This document shows, piece after piece, positions 25,872-34,432 of a stretch of 64,000 bases of DNA. Below the pieces are notes generated by a model. That model was not told the origin of the DNA. It saw only the letters and a program-made list of their open reading frames with translations, and made no database searches. Made by a program: the position numbers and the translations under genes. The stretch comes from Bradyrhizobium viridifuturi. Its GTDB lineage: Bacteria > Pseudomonadota > Alphaproteobacteria > Rhizobiales > Xanthobacteraceae. Where the stretch lies: assembly GCF_001238275.1 (NCBI RefSeq), contig NZ_LGTB01000015.1:1-64000 (forward strand), given 5' to 3'. Position 1 is the first letter of the stretch, and every line of letters begins with the position of its first letter.

Positions 25872-28430
25872 TCAGGAGGCGGCACCCGCCACCGCGAAAC
25901 GAACCGCGGGGCGCTCGGCCGCTGCCGGGGCGCGCCCGCCGATCATCTCTGCGACCTTCTCGCTCTGCACCGGCGGGCTGAAGTGGAAGCCCTGCACTTC
26001 CACGCAGGCATCGGCGCGGAGGATCTCGAGCTGCTCCCTGGTCTCGACGCCCTCGGCCGTCGTCGTCTTGCCGAGGCTGACGGCGAAGCGAACGATCGCG
26101 CGCGCGATCCGGCGCGACTCGTCCGATGCGCCCGAGAGTTCTGACACGAAGCTGCGGTCGATCTTGACCTTGTCGAACGGAAACTTCTGCAGGAAGCTCA
26201 GCGAGGAATAACCCGTGCCGAAATCGTCGAGCGCAATCCGCACCCCGAGATCGTGCAGCTGGCTGAGCGCCGCGAACACCGCTTCGCTGTCCTGGATGAT
26301 GGCCGTTTCAGTGACTTCGAGCTCGAGCCGGTCAGGAGAGATTCCCGCGCTCGCCAGCGCGTGCACGATTACCGGAACCAGCTCCGGGCTCCTGAACTGC
26401 ACCGGCGACAGATTGATCGCGATCTTGAGGTCGTCGGGCCATTTGGCGGCTTCCGCGCACGCGGTGCGCAGCACCCATTCTCCGAGCGGCACGATCAGGC
26501 CGGTCTCTTCCGCGAGCGGAATGAACTGCGCCGGCGAGATCATGCCGCGCTGCGGATGATGCCATCGCAGCAGCGCCTCGAAGCCGCAGGTCTCCCCGCT
26601 CGCGACATGGATGAACGGCTGATAGTGCAGCTCGAACTCGCCATTGGCGAGCGCACTGCGCATGTCGCGCTCGAGGCTGCGCCGGGCCTGCAACAACCGG
26701 TCGAGCTCCGGCTCGAAGAAACGGAACGAGCCGCGTCCGCCGCTCTTCGCCGAATAGAGCGCAAGATCGGCGCTGCGCAGGACCTCGTCCGAATCGGTGC
26801 CGTCGCGCGGTGCGAGCGCGATGCCGATACTGGTCGTGGTGGTCACCCGATGATGGCCGAGATCGATCGGCTCGCTGAGCGCCTTCCTGATCTTCTCCGC
26901 GAGCAGGCCGGCCTCGGCGACCGGATCGCTGACGTAATCGATCACGGCGAACTCGTCGCCGCCGAGCCGCGCCACAAGCGTCGTATCGCTGACGCAGCGG
27001 CGCAGCCGCGCGGCCACCGACTTCAGCAGCGCATCGCCCGCCGGATGTCCGAGCGTGTCGTTGACGTCCTTGAAGCGATCGAGATCGAGCATCAGCACCG
27101 CAAGGCTCGGCCCGCCGCACCTCGCGCCGGAAAGCGCCTGCTCCATCCATTCCTTGAGCAGCACGCGATTCGGCAGGTCGGTCAGCGCGTCGTGCTGCGC
27201 CATATGGGTGATCTTGGCCTCGGAGCGCCGCTGCTCGGTGACGTCGCGATGCGTCGCCACCCAGCCGCCGCCTGGCATCGGCTGCCGCGTCACGCAGATC
27301 AGCCGACCATCGGCCAGCTCGTCGACCCGGCTGCTGATCTCGCCGGCCGGCAGCGCGTTCAGCGTCGCGAGCACCTGCGTCGCGGCGACGTTGCTCGTCT
27401 CGCCCTTGAGGATGCCGTTGGCGATCCGATGCGTGATGATCTCGCAATGGGCCGTGCCGGGCACCAGCAGTTCGGGCGGCAGCCGGTACATCTTGGCATA
27501 GCGATCATTGCAGACGACGAGGCGCTTCTCCGCATCGAACATGCAAAGGCCCTCGCCCATGTGGTTGATCGCCGTATCCAGCCGCAGCCGCTGCTCTTCC
27601 AGCTCCTTCTGCGACGCCTCGACCTGTTGCCGCGCCAGCGACAACTGACTGATGATCTCCTCGAAGCGGCGAGTGCGAAGCGCGAGCCGCCGGTCCGCGA
27701 GCACGCCGACCAGGCTCATCCCGAGCACCGAGAGCGCCACGCCCGCGATCACGATGGCGAGGAAGGCGGGAGAGAGCGACATGGCCTCCGGAGCCAGCAG
27801 CGGATCCGGAATGATCTCGACCGCGCCCATCGCGGTGAAATGATGCGACACGATCGCAAGCGTCAGCAACAGCGCCGCGACCAGCGACATCCAGCGATCC
27901 TGGTGACGGACCGCGATCGCCAGCGCGGCGTAGCCGAACAGCATGCCGAGCACGATGGAGGCGGCCACGAGGTCCATCGACCACACCACGTGGCCGGGCA
28001 CTTCCAGCGCCCACATCCCGAGATAATGCATGCTGGCGATGCCGGCCCCGATCACCGCGCCGCCGACCGGCGCGCGCCAGCGGCTGTTCTCGCTGGTGGC
28101 AAGGCCGAGGCCGCCGGATGTCAGCATCATCGCCACCGCAAGCGACAGCGCGGTGAGAACGATGCCGTAGCCGGTCGGCACGCCCGGCTCGTAGGCCAGC
28201 ATGGCGATGAAATGCGTTGCCCAGATGCCGTAGCCGATCGCAGCTCCCGCGATCGCGATCCAGATCAGCCTCGTTCTCGCCTGCGAGGCGATCGCGCGAT
28301 GGAAGATGTTGACGGCCACAATGCTGGCAACGAAGCAGACCAGTCCGGCCAGCAGAACCAGCCGCCAGTCATGCTCACCTGAAAGGCACGTCAGAACACG
28401 AAACATGCGTCGGTCCATGGTTGTCCGCAT
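25872..28430 (-). CDS. MHYT-PAS-GGDEF-EAL cyclic di-GMP signalling protein
   Basis: An integral-membrane sensor of about 850 residues. The N-terminus has seven hydrophobic helices with MHYT-type motifs (ATHFIAML, SMHYLGMWALE, SHHFTAMGAVEI), proposed to bind a metal and sense oxygen, CO or NO. A PAS-like domain follows (FDAEKRLVVCNDRYAKMY), then GGDEF (RLGGDEFAV, about residue 488, cyclase motif intact) and EAL (FEALLRW, about 615, phosphodiesterase motif intact). Both enzymes look active, so it may make or break c-di-GMP depending on the input. Start ATG 28430; 28418 and 28406 are also possible. Confidence 0.9.
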   Translation of the reverse strand: MRTTMDRRMFRVLTCLSGEHDWRLVLLAGLVCFVASIVAVNIFHRAIASQARTRLIWIAIAGAAIGYGIWATHFIAMLAYEPGVPTGYGIVLTALSLAVAMMLTSGGLGLATSENSRWRAPVGGAVIGAGIASMHYLGMWALEVPGHVVWSMDLVAASIVLGMLFGYAALAIAVRHQDRWMSLVAALLLTLAIVSHHFTAMGAVEIIPDPLLAPEAMSLSPAFLAIVIAGVALSVLGMSLVGVLADRRLALRTRRFEEIISQLSLARQQVEASQKELEEQRLRLDTAINHMGEGLCMFDAEKRLVVCNDRYAKMYRLPPELLVPGTAHCEIITHRIANGILKGETSNVAATQVLATLNALPAGEISSRVDELADGRLICVTRQPMPGGGWVATHRDVTEQRRSEAKITHMAQHDALTDLPNRVLLKEWMEQALSGARCGGPSLAVLMLDLDRFKDVNDTLGHPAGDALLKSVAARLRRCVSDTTLVARLGGDEFAVIDYVSDPVAEAGLLAEKIRKALSEPIDLGHHRVTTTTSIGIALAPRDGTDSDEVLRSADLALYSAKSGGRGSFRFFEPELDRLLQARRSLERDMRSALANGEFELHYQPFIHVASGETCGFEALLRWHHPQRGMISPAQFIPLAEETGLIVPLGEWVLRTACAEAAKWPDDLKIAINLSPVQFRSPELVPVIVHALASAGISPDRLELEVTETAIIQDSEAVFAALSQLHDLGVRIALDDFGTGYSSLSFLQKFPFDKVKIDRSFVSELSGASDESRRIARAIVRFAVSLGKTTTAEGVETREQLEILRADACVEVQGFHFSPPVQSEKVAEMIGGRAPAAAERPAVRFAVAGAAS

Positions 28431-28622
28431 GGACAAGCTAGGCCGATTGAATTGTCTTCTCGATAATTTTCTACAACTTTCAGTCGCATGGTTATCCGTG
28501 CGTAAGCCGATTCCGCACGGAAATTGATGACCCCATAAATATCGCGCCCCCTGCAATAGCGCGGACTCGTTCTCCCTTAGGCCTAAGCTTTGCGCCTCGG
28601 CGTTTGCCTGCCGGACAACCGA

Positions 28623-29435
28623 CTACGCGGCCGACCGCCGCTGCGCGAACGCCTGCTTCAACCAGTCCGCCCATGACCGTGTGCCCCGGACCCCTTGGCT
28701 GACGACGAAACCCATACCCCGCGCGGCCTTGTCCGACAGTGGCACGGGCAGGACGACCCGGCGAAGTCCGCGTGCGACTTGAAACTGCCGGGCAATCTCG
28801 ACCAGGCTAAGGTCGTCGGGTCCGCCGATCTCGGCGCGCACGCCGCGTCCCCCGTCGAAGGCGCATCTGGCGAGATAGTCCGCAACGTCAGACGTATCGA
28901 CCGGATTGAACGTCGCTCGAGGTATCGGCCACACGGGAAGAGCGGTCATGCCTGACAGCAGGTCCGCAAGGAGATAGTGGAACGGCATTGCACGAATCAC
29001 CGACCATGAGACGCACGATTGCCGGACCAATTGCTCTCCCGCAAGCTTGACGCGCGCATAGGGCAGTGTCGCGTCGTCGAGCCCGACGATCGAGACGTGA
29101 AGCAAATGCTGCACGCCGGCGTCGTGGCTGAAGCCGAGCAACCGCGCGGTTCCCTCGACATCCACTGCCGCCGGCGACTTGAAAAAGTCGATTGGCCTGA
29201 AGCCGCCGCGGCGAGCGATCGGCGAATGGGTCGCGGCATTGATCACGGTGTGCACGCCGTTCAACGCAGCTCGCAAGCCTTGCCCGCTGGCGAGATCGCC
29301 GATCGCCCACTCGACATCGGTCCGTCCCTGTCGGGATCTGGCGAAGACACGCACCGTGTGCCCCGCCTGCACGAGGTGATCGACGAGATCGCGGCCGAGA
29401 TGGCCCGTCCCGCCGGTGACGAGGACGAGAGACAT
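28623..29435 (-). CDS. NAD(P)-binding SDR (atypical) / NmrA-like protein
   Basis: A 270-residue Rossmann protein: LVLVTGGTGHLGRDLVDHLV is the nucleotide-binding start, HTVINAATHSPIARRGG and the YARVK stretch complete the fold, and ATFNPVDTSDVADYLARCAF is the domain end of the NmrA/atypical SDR family. It is the last of four closely spaced minus-strand genes behind a TetR operator. Start ATG 29435. Substrate unknown. Confidence 0.8.
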   Translation of the reverse strand: MSLVLVTGGTGHLGRDLVDHLVQAGHTVRVFARSRQGRTDVEWAIGDLASGQGLRAALNGVHTVINAATHSPIARRGGFRPIDFFKSPAAVDVEGTARLLGFSHDAGVQHLLHVSIVGLDDATLPYARVKLAGEQLVRQSCVSWSVIRAMPFHYLLADLLSGMTALPVWPIPRATFNPVDTSDVADYLARCAFDGGRGVRAEIGGPDDLSLVEIARQFQVARGLRRVVLPVPLSDKAARGMGFVVSQGVRGTRSWADWLKQAFAQRRSAA

Positions 29436-29458
29436 GTTCAAGCTCCAGAGTTGACCGA

Positions 29459-29881
29459 TCAGCCGGCGAGCGGAATCAGCAACGTCTCGCCGGTCGCAAC
29501 CAGCACGGTTTTGCCCTGCTCGATCTCGGCAAACAGTTCGGCGCGGGCAAAAATCTGCCGGCGCCCCACACGCGGCGTGACACCCTTGGCGATGAAACAG
29601 CGGCCCACGGCCGGCCTCAGGCAATTCATCGAGAAATGTGATGCCGTGACGGAGCCTACGATCGACGCCGCGGCAAAGCCGCACGCGGTGTCGAGCAAGG
29701 CTGCGATCATGCCGGCATGCAGGTGCCCCGCATATTGGGTGAGATCGTCGCGCCACGGCAAGCGCAGCTCGACTTCGCCGGCACCGGCGGAGACGACTTC
29801 GAAGCCGACAAGCCGATTGAAGGCCGCCGACGCATTGGCCGCAACGAGACGCTCCAGATCGAATCCCGGGCTGGCGGTCAT
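29459..29881 (-). CDS. PaaI-family acyl-CoA thioesterase
   Basis: A 140-residue hotdog-fold thioesterase. The HAGMIAALLDTACGFAA segment is the helix that holds the catalytic Asp, and GYLRPAVG-like SMNCLRPAVGRCFIAKGVT follows on the next strands. The start I choose, ATG 29881, overlaps the stop of the enoyl-CoA hydratase gene as ATGA and has GGAG upstream; the frame is open to 29893. The overlap shows translation coupling to the hydratase. Likely releases CoA from an acyl or aryl-CoA produced or handled by the same operon. Confidence 0.85.
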   Translation of the reverse strand: MTASPGFDLERLVAANASAAFNRLVGFEVVSAGAGEVELRLPWRDDLTQYAGHLHAGMIAALLDTACGFAAASIVGSVTASHFSMNCLRPAVGRCFIAKGVTPRVGRRQIFARAELFAEIEQGKTVLVATGETLLIPLAG

Positions 29882-30684
29882 GCAAGACTCCATTGCGGCG
29901 GTCGCCGTTCCAGGTTCGCCCTGACGGCCTCGACGTGATTGGGCGTGCCGAGCAGGTTGCTTTGTTCCTCGGTTTCGGCCGCGAGCGCGGTCGCCGCGTC
30001 GCGATCGGCGACAAGATTGAGCAGCCGCTTGGCAGCACGGATCGCGTCCGGGCTGCGATCCGCGATCGCACGCGCCGTCTCAAGCGCAGCCACGCGCGGG
30101 TCTTCAACGATCCGGGTGGCGAAACCGTAACCGAGCGCGTCCTCGGCTGAAAAGGTGCGCGCGGAGTAGGTCAGTTCGCGGATTACATCTTCGCGCGCGA
30201 GGTGGCGCATCAACTGCGTCCCGGCCATGTCGGGCACCAGCCCCCACTTGGCCTCGATGATCGCGAGGCGCGTGCCGGGCGCGAGATATCTGATGTCGGC
30301 GCCGAGCATGAGTTGAAAGCCGCCGCCGAAGGCGATGCCGTGAACGGCGGCAATCACCGGCATCGGCAGCTCGCGCCAGAGCCACACCAGATGCTGGGCG
30401 AAATTGGCGATCCCGTGGGTGCGCTGACCGAGATCGACAAAGGGCAGGATGGATTCGCCCTCGGTCGTTGCGACCAGCCGCTCGATGTCGAGACCGGCGC
30501 AGAAGCCTTGGCCGTTGCCCGACAACACCACGGCGCGAACCCTTGGGTTGTCTGCGACCCGTGCGCCGATGTCGGCAATCGCGGTGAACATGTCAGGATC
30601 GAGCGCATTGAGCTTGTCCGGTCGATTGAGCCTGACGTCCGCGACACCGTTGGCGATGCTGAGATTGATGCGATCAGTGTTCAT
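29878..30684 (-). CDS. Enoyl-CoA hydratase/isomerase (crotonase) family protein
   Basis: A 268-residue crotonase: NRPDKLNALDPDMF at the N-terminus, AAVHGIAFGGGFQLMLGADI for the oxyanion hole, and AIIEAKWGLVPDMAG carrying the acidic active-site residue. Hydrates or isomerises an acyl-CoA; exact substrate unknown. It is the second gene of the operon, 11 bp after the small membrane protein gene and coupled by ATGA to the thioesterase. Confidence 0.88.
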   Translation of the reverse strand: MNTDRINLSIANGVADVRLNRPDKLNALDPDMFTAIADIGARVADNPRVRAVVLSGNGQGFCAGLDIERLVATTEGESILPFVDLGQRTHGIANFAQHLVWLWRELPMPVIAAVHGIAFGGGFQLMLGADIRYLAPGTRLAIIEAKWGLVPDMAGTQLMRHLAREDVIRELTYSARTFSAEDALGYGFATRIVEDPRVAALETARAIADRSPDAIRAAKRLLNLVADRDAATALAAETEEQSNLLGTPNHVEAVRANLERRPPQWSLA

Positions 30685-30695
30685 GGCAGTGCTCG

Positions 30696-31046
30696 CTAAT
30701 AGCCGGCGGCGGCAAGCGCCACCACGGCGCTCATCGCCATCCAGCCGATGTGGCGGAAGCGGGTCGCGATTGCATTCGCCAGCGCGGCGAAGCCGAACAC
30801 GACGGCGAGCGTCGCCACGATCCAGTGCCTTGCGGCATCGGAGGCCATCGCCGGCGTTGCAATCAGCAGCACGCCGCCGCCGATCCACGCGACGGTGCCG
30901 GCCTGATAGACCAGGCGAAGCAAGAGGCGCAGCCGCGGCGGCTCGATCGTGGCGCGCGCGAAGATCTTGGTCTCGCCGAGAACGCCATGGATCAGGCTGA
31001 CCAGGATCGCGATGAGCCCGGCGCCTTGCAGCAGAAGATCACGCAT
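30696..31046 (-). CDS. Small four-helix membrane protein of unknown function
   Basis: A 116-residue protein with about four hydrophobic helices (LLLQGAGLIAILVSLIHG, VAWIGGGVLLIATPAMA, HWIVATLAVVFGFAALANAI, MAMSAVVALAAAGY). I do not recognise the family. It starts the acyl-CoA operon, at ATG 31046, just downstream of the palindromic operator, and is followed by the hydratase gene after 11 bp. A role in transport or anchoring for the same pathway is a guess. Confidence 0.7.
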   Translation of the reverse strand: MRDLLLQGAGLIAILVSLIHGVLGETKIFARATIEPPRLRLLLRLVYQAGTVAWIGGGVLLIATPAMASDAARHWIVATLAVVFGFAALANAIATRFRHIGWMAMSAVVALAAAGY

Positions 31047-31066
31047 CGCCAAGTCTCCATGCAATC

Positions 31067-31088
31067 ATCCATACAGTACTGTATGGAT
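31067..31088. promoter_or_regulatory. 22-bp perfect palindrome, likely TetR operator
   Basis: A perfect 22-bp palindrome with half-site ATCCATACAGT, lying between the divergent acyl-CoA operon and its TetR-family gene. A second inverted repeat (ATACAC-TT-GTGTAT, 31115-31128) shares the ATAC/GTAT ends. This is the normal architecture for autoregulating TetR proteins. Both sit in the 102-bp shared spacer 31047-31148. Confidence 0.75.
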
Positions 31089-31114
31089 AGGACACCGGAC
31101 GCTGGCGCATGTCA

Positions 31115-31128
31115 ATACACTTGTGTAT
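31115..31128. promoter_or_regulatory. Second inverted repeat, likely TetR operator
   Basis: ATACAC, two-base spacer TT, then GTGTAT. It lies just upstream of the TetR start codon and could close the repressor's own promoter. Similar half-sites in the palindrome at 31067 suggest one protein binds both. Confidence 0.6.
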
Positions 31129-31148
31129 GGTCGTCGCGGACGGGAACC

Positions 31149-31685
31149 ATGACGGAACAGCTATCGGCAAAAGACTGGCTCGATGAGGGCCTGAAGACGC
31201 TGGCGCGGCGCGGCTTCACGGCGCTCAAGGCCGAGCCGCTGGCCAAGGCCATGGGCGTCTCGCGCGGCAGCTTCTACTGGCACTTCGCCGATATCGGCGG
31301 CTACCGCGCCGCGATCCTCACCCATTGGCGCGAGGTCGCCGCCGAGCAGGTGATCGCCGAGCTCGAGGCCATTCCGCAAGGCGGCGACGCGCTGGCGCTG
31401 CTGCTGCGCCGCGCCTTCTCGGCGCGGCTGGCGTTGGAGCGCGCGGTGCGTAGCTGGGCCACAACTGACGCCGCAGCACGCGCCGCCGTGCTCGAGGTCG
31501 ACCGGCGCCGGATCGGCTATATCGAAACCCTGCTCCGGCAGGCCGGGTTTCCCGCCGACATCGCGCGCGGCCGGGCGCAGATCTTCTATTGGGCGTTCAT
31601 CGGCTACGCGCTATCAGAGCAGACGCTGCCGAAGGCGCAACAGCAGGCCGCAATCGACGAGCTGCTGCGGATGGCGAAGCGCTGA
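31149..31685 (+). CDS. TetR/AcrR family transcriptional regulator
   Basis: A 178-residue repressor. The N-terminal helix-turn-helix is AKDWLDEGLKTLARRGFTALKAEPLAKAMGVSRGSFYWHF, with SRGSFYWHF the recognition helix end. The C-terminal ligand domain is all helical and diverse, so the ligand cannot be read. It is divergent from the membrane protein/hydratase/thioesterase/SDR operon and very likely controls it and itself through the palindromes in the spacer. Start ATG 31149. Confidence 0.88.
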   Translation: MTEQLSAKDWLDEGLKTLARRGFTALKAEPLAKAMGVSRGSFYWHFADIGGYRAAILTHWREVAAEQVIAELEAIPQGGDALALLLRRAFSARLALERAVRSWATTDAAARAAVLEVDRRRIGYIETLLRQAGFPADIARGRAQIFYWAFIGYALSEQTLPKAQQQAAIDELLRMAKR

Positions 31686-31812
31686 CAGCAGACATTTGGA
31701 TGTGCTACATCACGGCAGTTTATTCTGACGCGATTTCTTCACGCGAACCGGTACCCATCCGCATCAAGTGCAGGACAGGCGTCGCTCGAAAACGCTGCAG
31801 CCGGAGACCGCA

Positions 31813-32010
31813 ATGAACTCGACGACCGATCACCTCGATAGCACCGCCGACCCAAAGCTGCTCGAAATCCTGGTGTGCCCGATCACCAAGGGACCGCTGG
31901 AATTCGACGCCGCGCGGCAGGAGTTGATCTCGCGCTCCGCCAAGCTCGCCTATCCGATCCGCGACGGCATCCCGATCATGCTGCCGGAAGAGGCCCGCAA
32001 GATCGATTAG
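31813..32010 (+). CDS. Trm112 family protein
   Basis: A 65-residue protein with the Trm112/UPF0434 core [17 protein letters not shown] and [17 protein letters not shown]. In eukaryotes Trm112 activates methyltransferases; the bacterial role is not settled. Only one of the Cys residues of the eukaryotic zinc site is present, as usual for bacterial members. It converges on the UbiH-type gene. Start ATG 31813 after CGGAGACCG. Confidence 0.85.
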   Translation: MNSTTDHLDSTADPKLLEILVCPITKGPLEFDAARQELISRSAKLAYPIRDGIPIMLPEEARKID

Positions 32011-32033
32011 GTCCGCACGATCACAGTTGCGTC

Positions 32034-32078
32034 GTCCCGGCCTGGTGCGCAATTGCGCACGGGGCCAGCACGACAACC
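32034..32078. repeat. Partial repeat with GTGCGCAATTGCGCAC palindrome
   Basis: A fragment of the inverted-repeat family carrying the same palindrome seen in copy D, in the 70-bp convergent space between Trm112 and the UbiH-type gene. Confidence 0.5.
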
Positions 32079-32080
32079 AG

Positions 32081-33301
32081 TTAGAGCGCCTCGCCCTTCA
32101 AGAGCCGCGGCACCTCGCCTGACAATCCCGCCGCCTGGCGGATGAACATGCTCTTCAACGGCGGCGCGCGATCGACCAAGCCCAATCCGATGTCGCGTAC
32201 GGTGCGCAGCAACGTCGATTCGTTGGAGAACAGGAAGTTGAGCGAGTTGGTGGCAACGCCCATCGCCATGGTGTCGAAGCGGCGCCAGCGCTGATAGCGC
32301 TCGAGCACGTCGGCCTGTCCGAGATCCATGCCGAGCCGCGCCGCATCGACAACGACTTCGGCAAGCGCCGCGACATCCTTCAGGCCCATGTTGAGCCCCT
32401 GCCCCGCGATCGGATGGATGACATGCGCGGCATCACCGATCAGCGCGAGGCGTTCGGCGATGAACGAGCGCGCGACGAAATAGCCAAGCGGAAATGCGCG
32501 CGGCCTGTCGAGCGCCTTGATCTCGCCGAGGTGCAAGCCGAAACGCTGCTCGAGCTCGGCGTGGAATTCTTCCTCGCTCAGCGCCGTGATACGCGCAGCG
32601 TCCTTGCGCGTCTCGGTCCACACCAGCGAGGAGCGATTGCCGGTCAGCGGCAGGATCGCGAACGGACCCGCCGGCAGGAAATGCTCCTCGGCACGGCCAT
32701 GATGCTCGCGCTCATGCCCGACCGTGACCACGATGCCGGACTGGTCATAGTCCCAGCCATGGGTCGCAATCCCGGCGCGCTCACGCAGCTTCGACCGCGC
32801 ACCATCGGCGGCGACCAGCAGGCTCGCATCGATCACGGCGCCGTCGGCCAACGTGACGCTGACGCCATCGCGCCGCGACTCGAAGCTCGCCACCGCGGTG
32901 GCACGCAGCTCGACGCCCTCGGCCTCGGCGCGCGCCGCCAGTGCATCGATCAGATGGCGGTTCTCGACCATATGGGCGAACGGCTCGCCGGGCTCGACAT
33001 TGCCGGCGAAGGTCAGGAACACCGGACGCGTGGCGTCCTCCAGCTTGGAATCGGTCACGACCATGTCGGTGATCGGCTGCGCGGTCGGCGCCACCTGGCC
33101 CCAGACGCCGAGGGTCTCGAACAGCCGACGGCAGGCCGCGACGATCGCGGTCGCGCGCGGATCGCGGCTCGGGCGCTGGCTCAGCGCCGGATCGGCCACG
33201 ATCACCGGAATGTCCGGCCCAAGCCCCTGGCGCAACGCCACGGCCAGCGCCAGACCGGCGAATGCACCCCCGCAGATGACAATACTTCGCTGTGCCGGCA
33301 T
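32081..33301 (-). CDS. FAD-dependent UbiH/UbiF/VisC/COQ6 family hydroxylase
   Basis: A 406-residue flavoprotein monooxygenase that would hydroxylate a ring position in ubiquinone synthesis. The N-terminal FAD site is IVICGGAFAGLALAVAL (a GxGxxG variant), the middle DG motif is VAADGARSKLRE, and GDAAHVIHPIAGQGLNMGLKDV is the C-terminal FAD motif of the family. Which ring carbon it acts on cannot be told from sequence; alphaproteobacterial UbiL is one candidate. Start ATG 33301 with AGGGAAAAG upstream. Confidence 0.87.
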   Translation of the reverse strand: MPAQRSIVICGGAFAGLALAVALRQGLGPDIPVIVADPALSQRPSRDPRATAIVAACRRLFETLGVWGQVAPTAQPITDMVVTDSKLEDATRPVFLTFAGNVEPGEPFAHMVENRHLIDALAARAEAEGVELRATAVASFESRRDGVSVTLADGAVIDASLLVAADGARSKLRERAGIATHGWDYDQSGIVVTVGHEREHHGRAEEHFLPAGPFAILPLTGNRSSLVWTETRKDAARITALSEEEFHAELEQRFGLHLGEIKALDRPRAFPLGYFVARSFIAERLALIGDAAHVIHPIAGQGLNMGLKDVAALAEVVVDAARLGMDLGQADVLERYQRWRRFDTMAMGVATNSLNFLFSNESTLLRTVRDIGLGLVDRAPPLKSMFIRQAAGLSGEVPRLLKGEAL

Positions 33302-33413
33302 GCCTTTTCCCTACGCGCCTCACGCCCTCAGACTGTGCTTGCTACCTGATATTAGCTGGGCGAAACAGGGGGCAGAAACAAGGGCGGCTAACCAGCCCCA
33401 TCCGTCATTCCGG

Positions 33414-33509
33414 GGCGCGCGCAGCACGAACCCGGAATCCATCAGGCCGCATCTTCCGTGGATGAATGGATTCCGGGCTCGCGGCTGCGCCGCGCCCAGG
33501 AATGACGAC
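33414..33509. repeat. Intergenic repeat with GTCATTCCGGGG / GGAATGAC arms
   Basis: A second repeat family, with inner arms GGAATCCATC/GATGAATGGATTCC. Copy lies between the divergent UbiH-type and tesB genes; no promoter is obvious to me within it. Confidence 0.6.
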
Positions 33510-33539
33510 ATTCAAACCGAACCAATCCAGGACGCATCC

Positions 33540-34400
33540 ATGTCCAAGAGCCTGATCGACCTGCTGTCCATCCTCGATCTCGAGCAGCTCGAGGTGAATT
33601 TGTTCCGCGGCAACAGCCCGAAGACGAGCTGGCAGCGCGTGTTCGGCGGCCAGGTGATCGGCCAGGCGATGGTCGCGGCCTGCCGCACCGTCGAGGGCCG
33701 TTTGCCGCATTCGATCCATTGCTATTTCATCCTGCCCGGCGATCCGCAGATCCCGATCATCTACGAGGTCGAGCGGCTGCGCGACGGCAAGAGCTATTCG
33801 ACCCGCCGCGTCACCGCGATCCAGCACGGCAACGCGATCTTCTCCATCATGGTCTCGTTCCATGCCGATGAGGAGAGCAACTTCAATCATCAGGAGAAGA
33901 TGCCCGACGTGCCACCGCCGGAGAAGCTGACCGCGGAGGAAGTGTCGAAGCAGCCGATGTTCAAGGAGATGCCGGAGTTCATCCGCCGCTATTATGAGAG
34001 CGACCGGCCGATCGAGCTGCGCCCGGTCGAGCTCGGCCGCTATTTCGGCCAGCAGATCGACGACGGCCGCATCCATGTCTGGATCCGCACCGCCGCGAAG
34101 CTGCCCGACGATCCGGCGCTGCATCTGTGCGCGCTCGCCTATGCATCGGACTTCTCGCTGCTCGACGCCGTGATGGCGCGCTACGGCCGCACGCTGTTCG
34201 ACCGGCGCATGATGCCGGCGAGCCTCGACCACGCGATGTGGTTTCACCGCCCGTTCCGCGCCGACGAATGGCTGCTCTACGCGCAGGATTCGCCGAGCGC
34301 GCAATCGGGCCGCGGCCTGACCCGCGGCATGATCTTCAAGCCCGACGGCACGCTGGTGGCGTCCGTCGCGCAAGAAGGCTCGGTGCGCGAACGCAAATAG
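33540..34400 (+). CDS. tesB: Acyl-CoA thioesterase II (TesB)
   Basis: A 286-residue double-hotdog thioesterase: WQRVFGGQVIGQAMVAACRTVEG in the first hotdog, AYASDFSLLDAVMARYGR and SLDHAMWFHRPFRADEW in the second. The Asp of ASDF and the Gln/Thr positions correspond to the TesB active site (Asp204, Thr228, Gln278 in E. coli), though I cannot confirm all three. Cleaves medium- and long-chain acyl-CoA. Start ATG 33540. Confidence 0.92.
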   Translation: MSKSLIDLLSILDLEQLEVNLFRGNSPKTSWQRVFGGQVIGQAMVAACRTVEGRLPHSIHCYFILPGDPQIPIIYEVERLRDGKSYSTRRVTAIQHGNAIFSIMVSFHADEESNFNHQEKMPDVPPPEKLTAEEVSKQPMFKEMPEFIRRYYESDRPIELRPVELGRYFGQQIDDGRIHVWIRTAAKLPDDPALHLCALAYASDFSLLDAVMARYGRTLFDRRMMPASLDHAMWFHRPFRADEWLLYAQDSPSAQSGRGLTRGMIFKPDGTLVASVAQEGSVRERK

Positions 34401-34432
34401 AAAGCGCGGCACGGCACCTCGCGCCGGCGCGC

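Noticed and set aside
26253..28382. A 709-codon plus-strand frame opposite the MHYT-GGDEF-EAL gene
   Set aside because: Same effect: high-GC antisense shadow of a gene with intact motifs.
28576..28587. CTTAGGCCTAAG 12-bp palindrome upstream of the MHYT-GGDEF-EAL gene
   Set aside because: Short palindromes of this length arise by chance at this scale, and it lies between two minus-strand genes with no regulator gene next to it.
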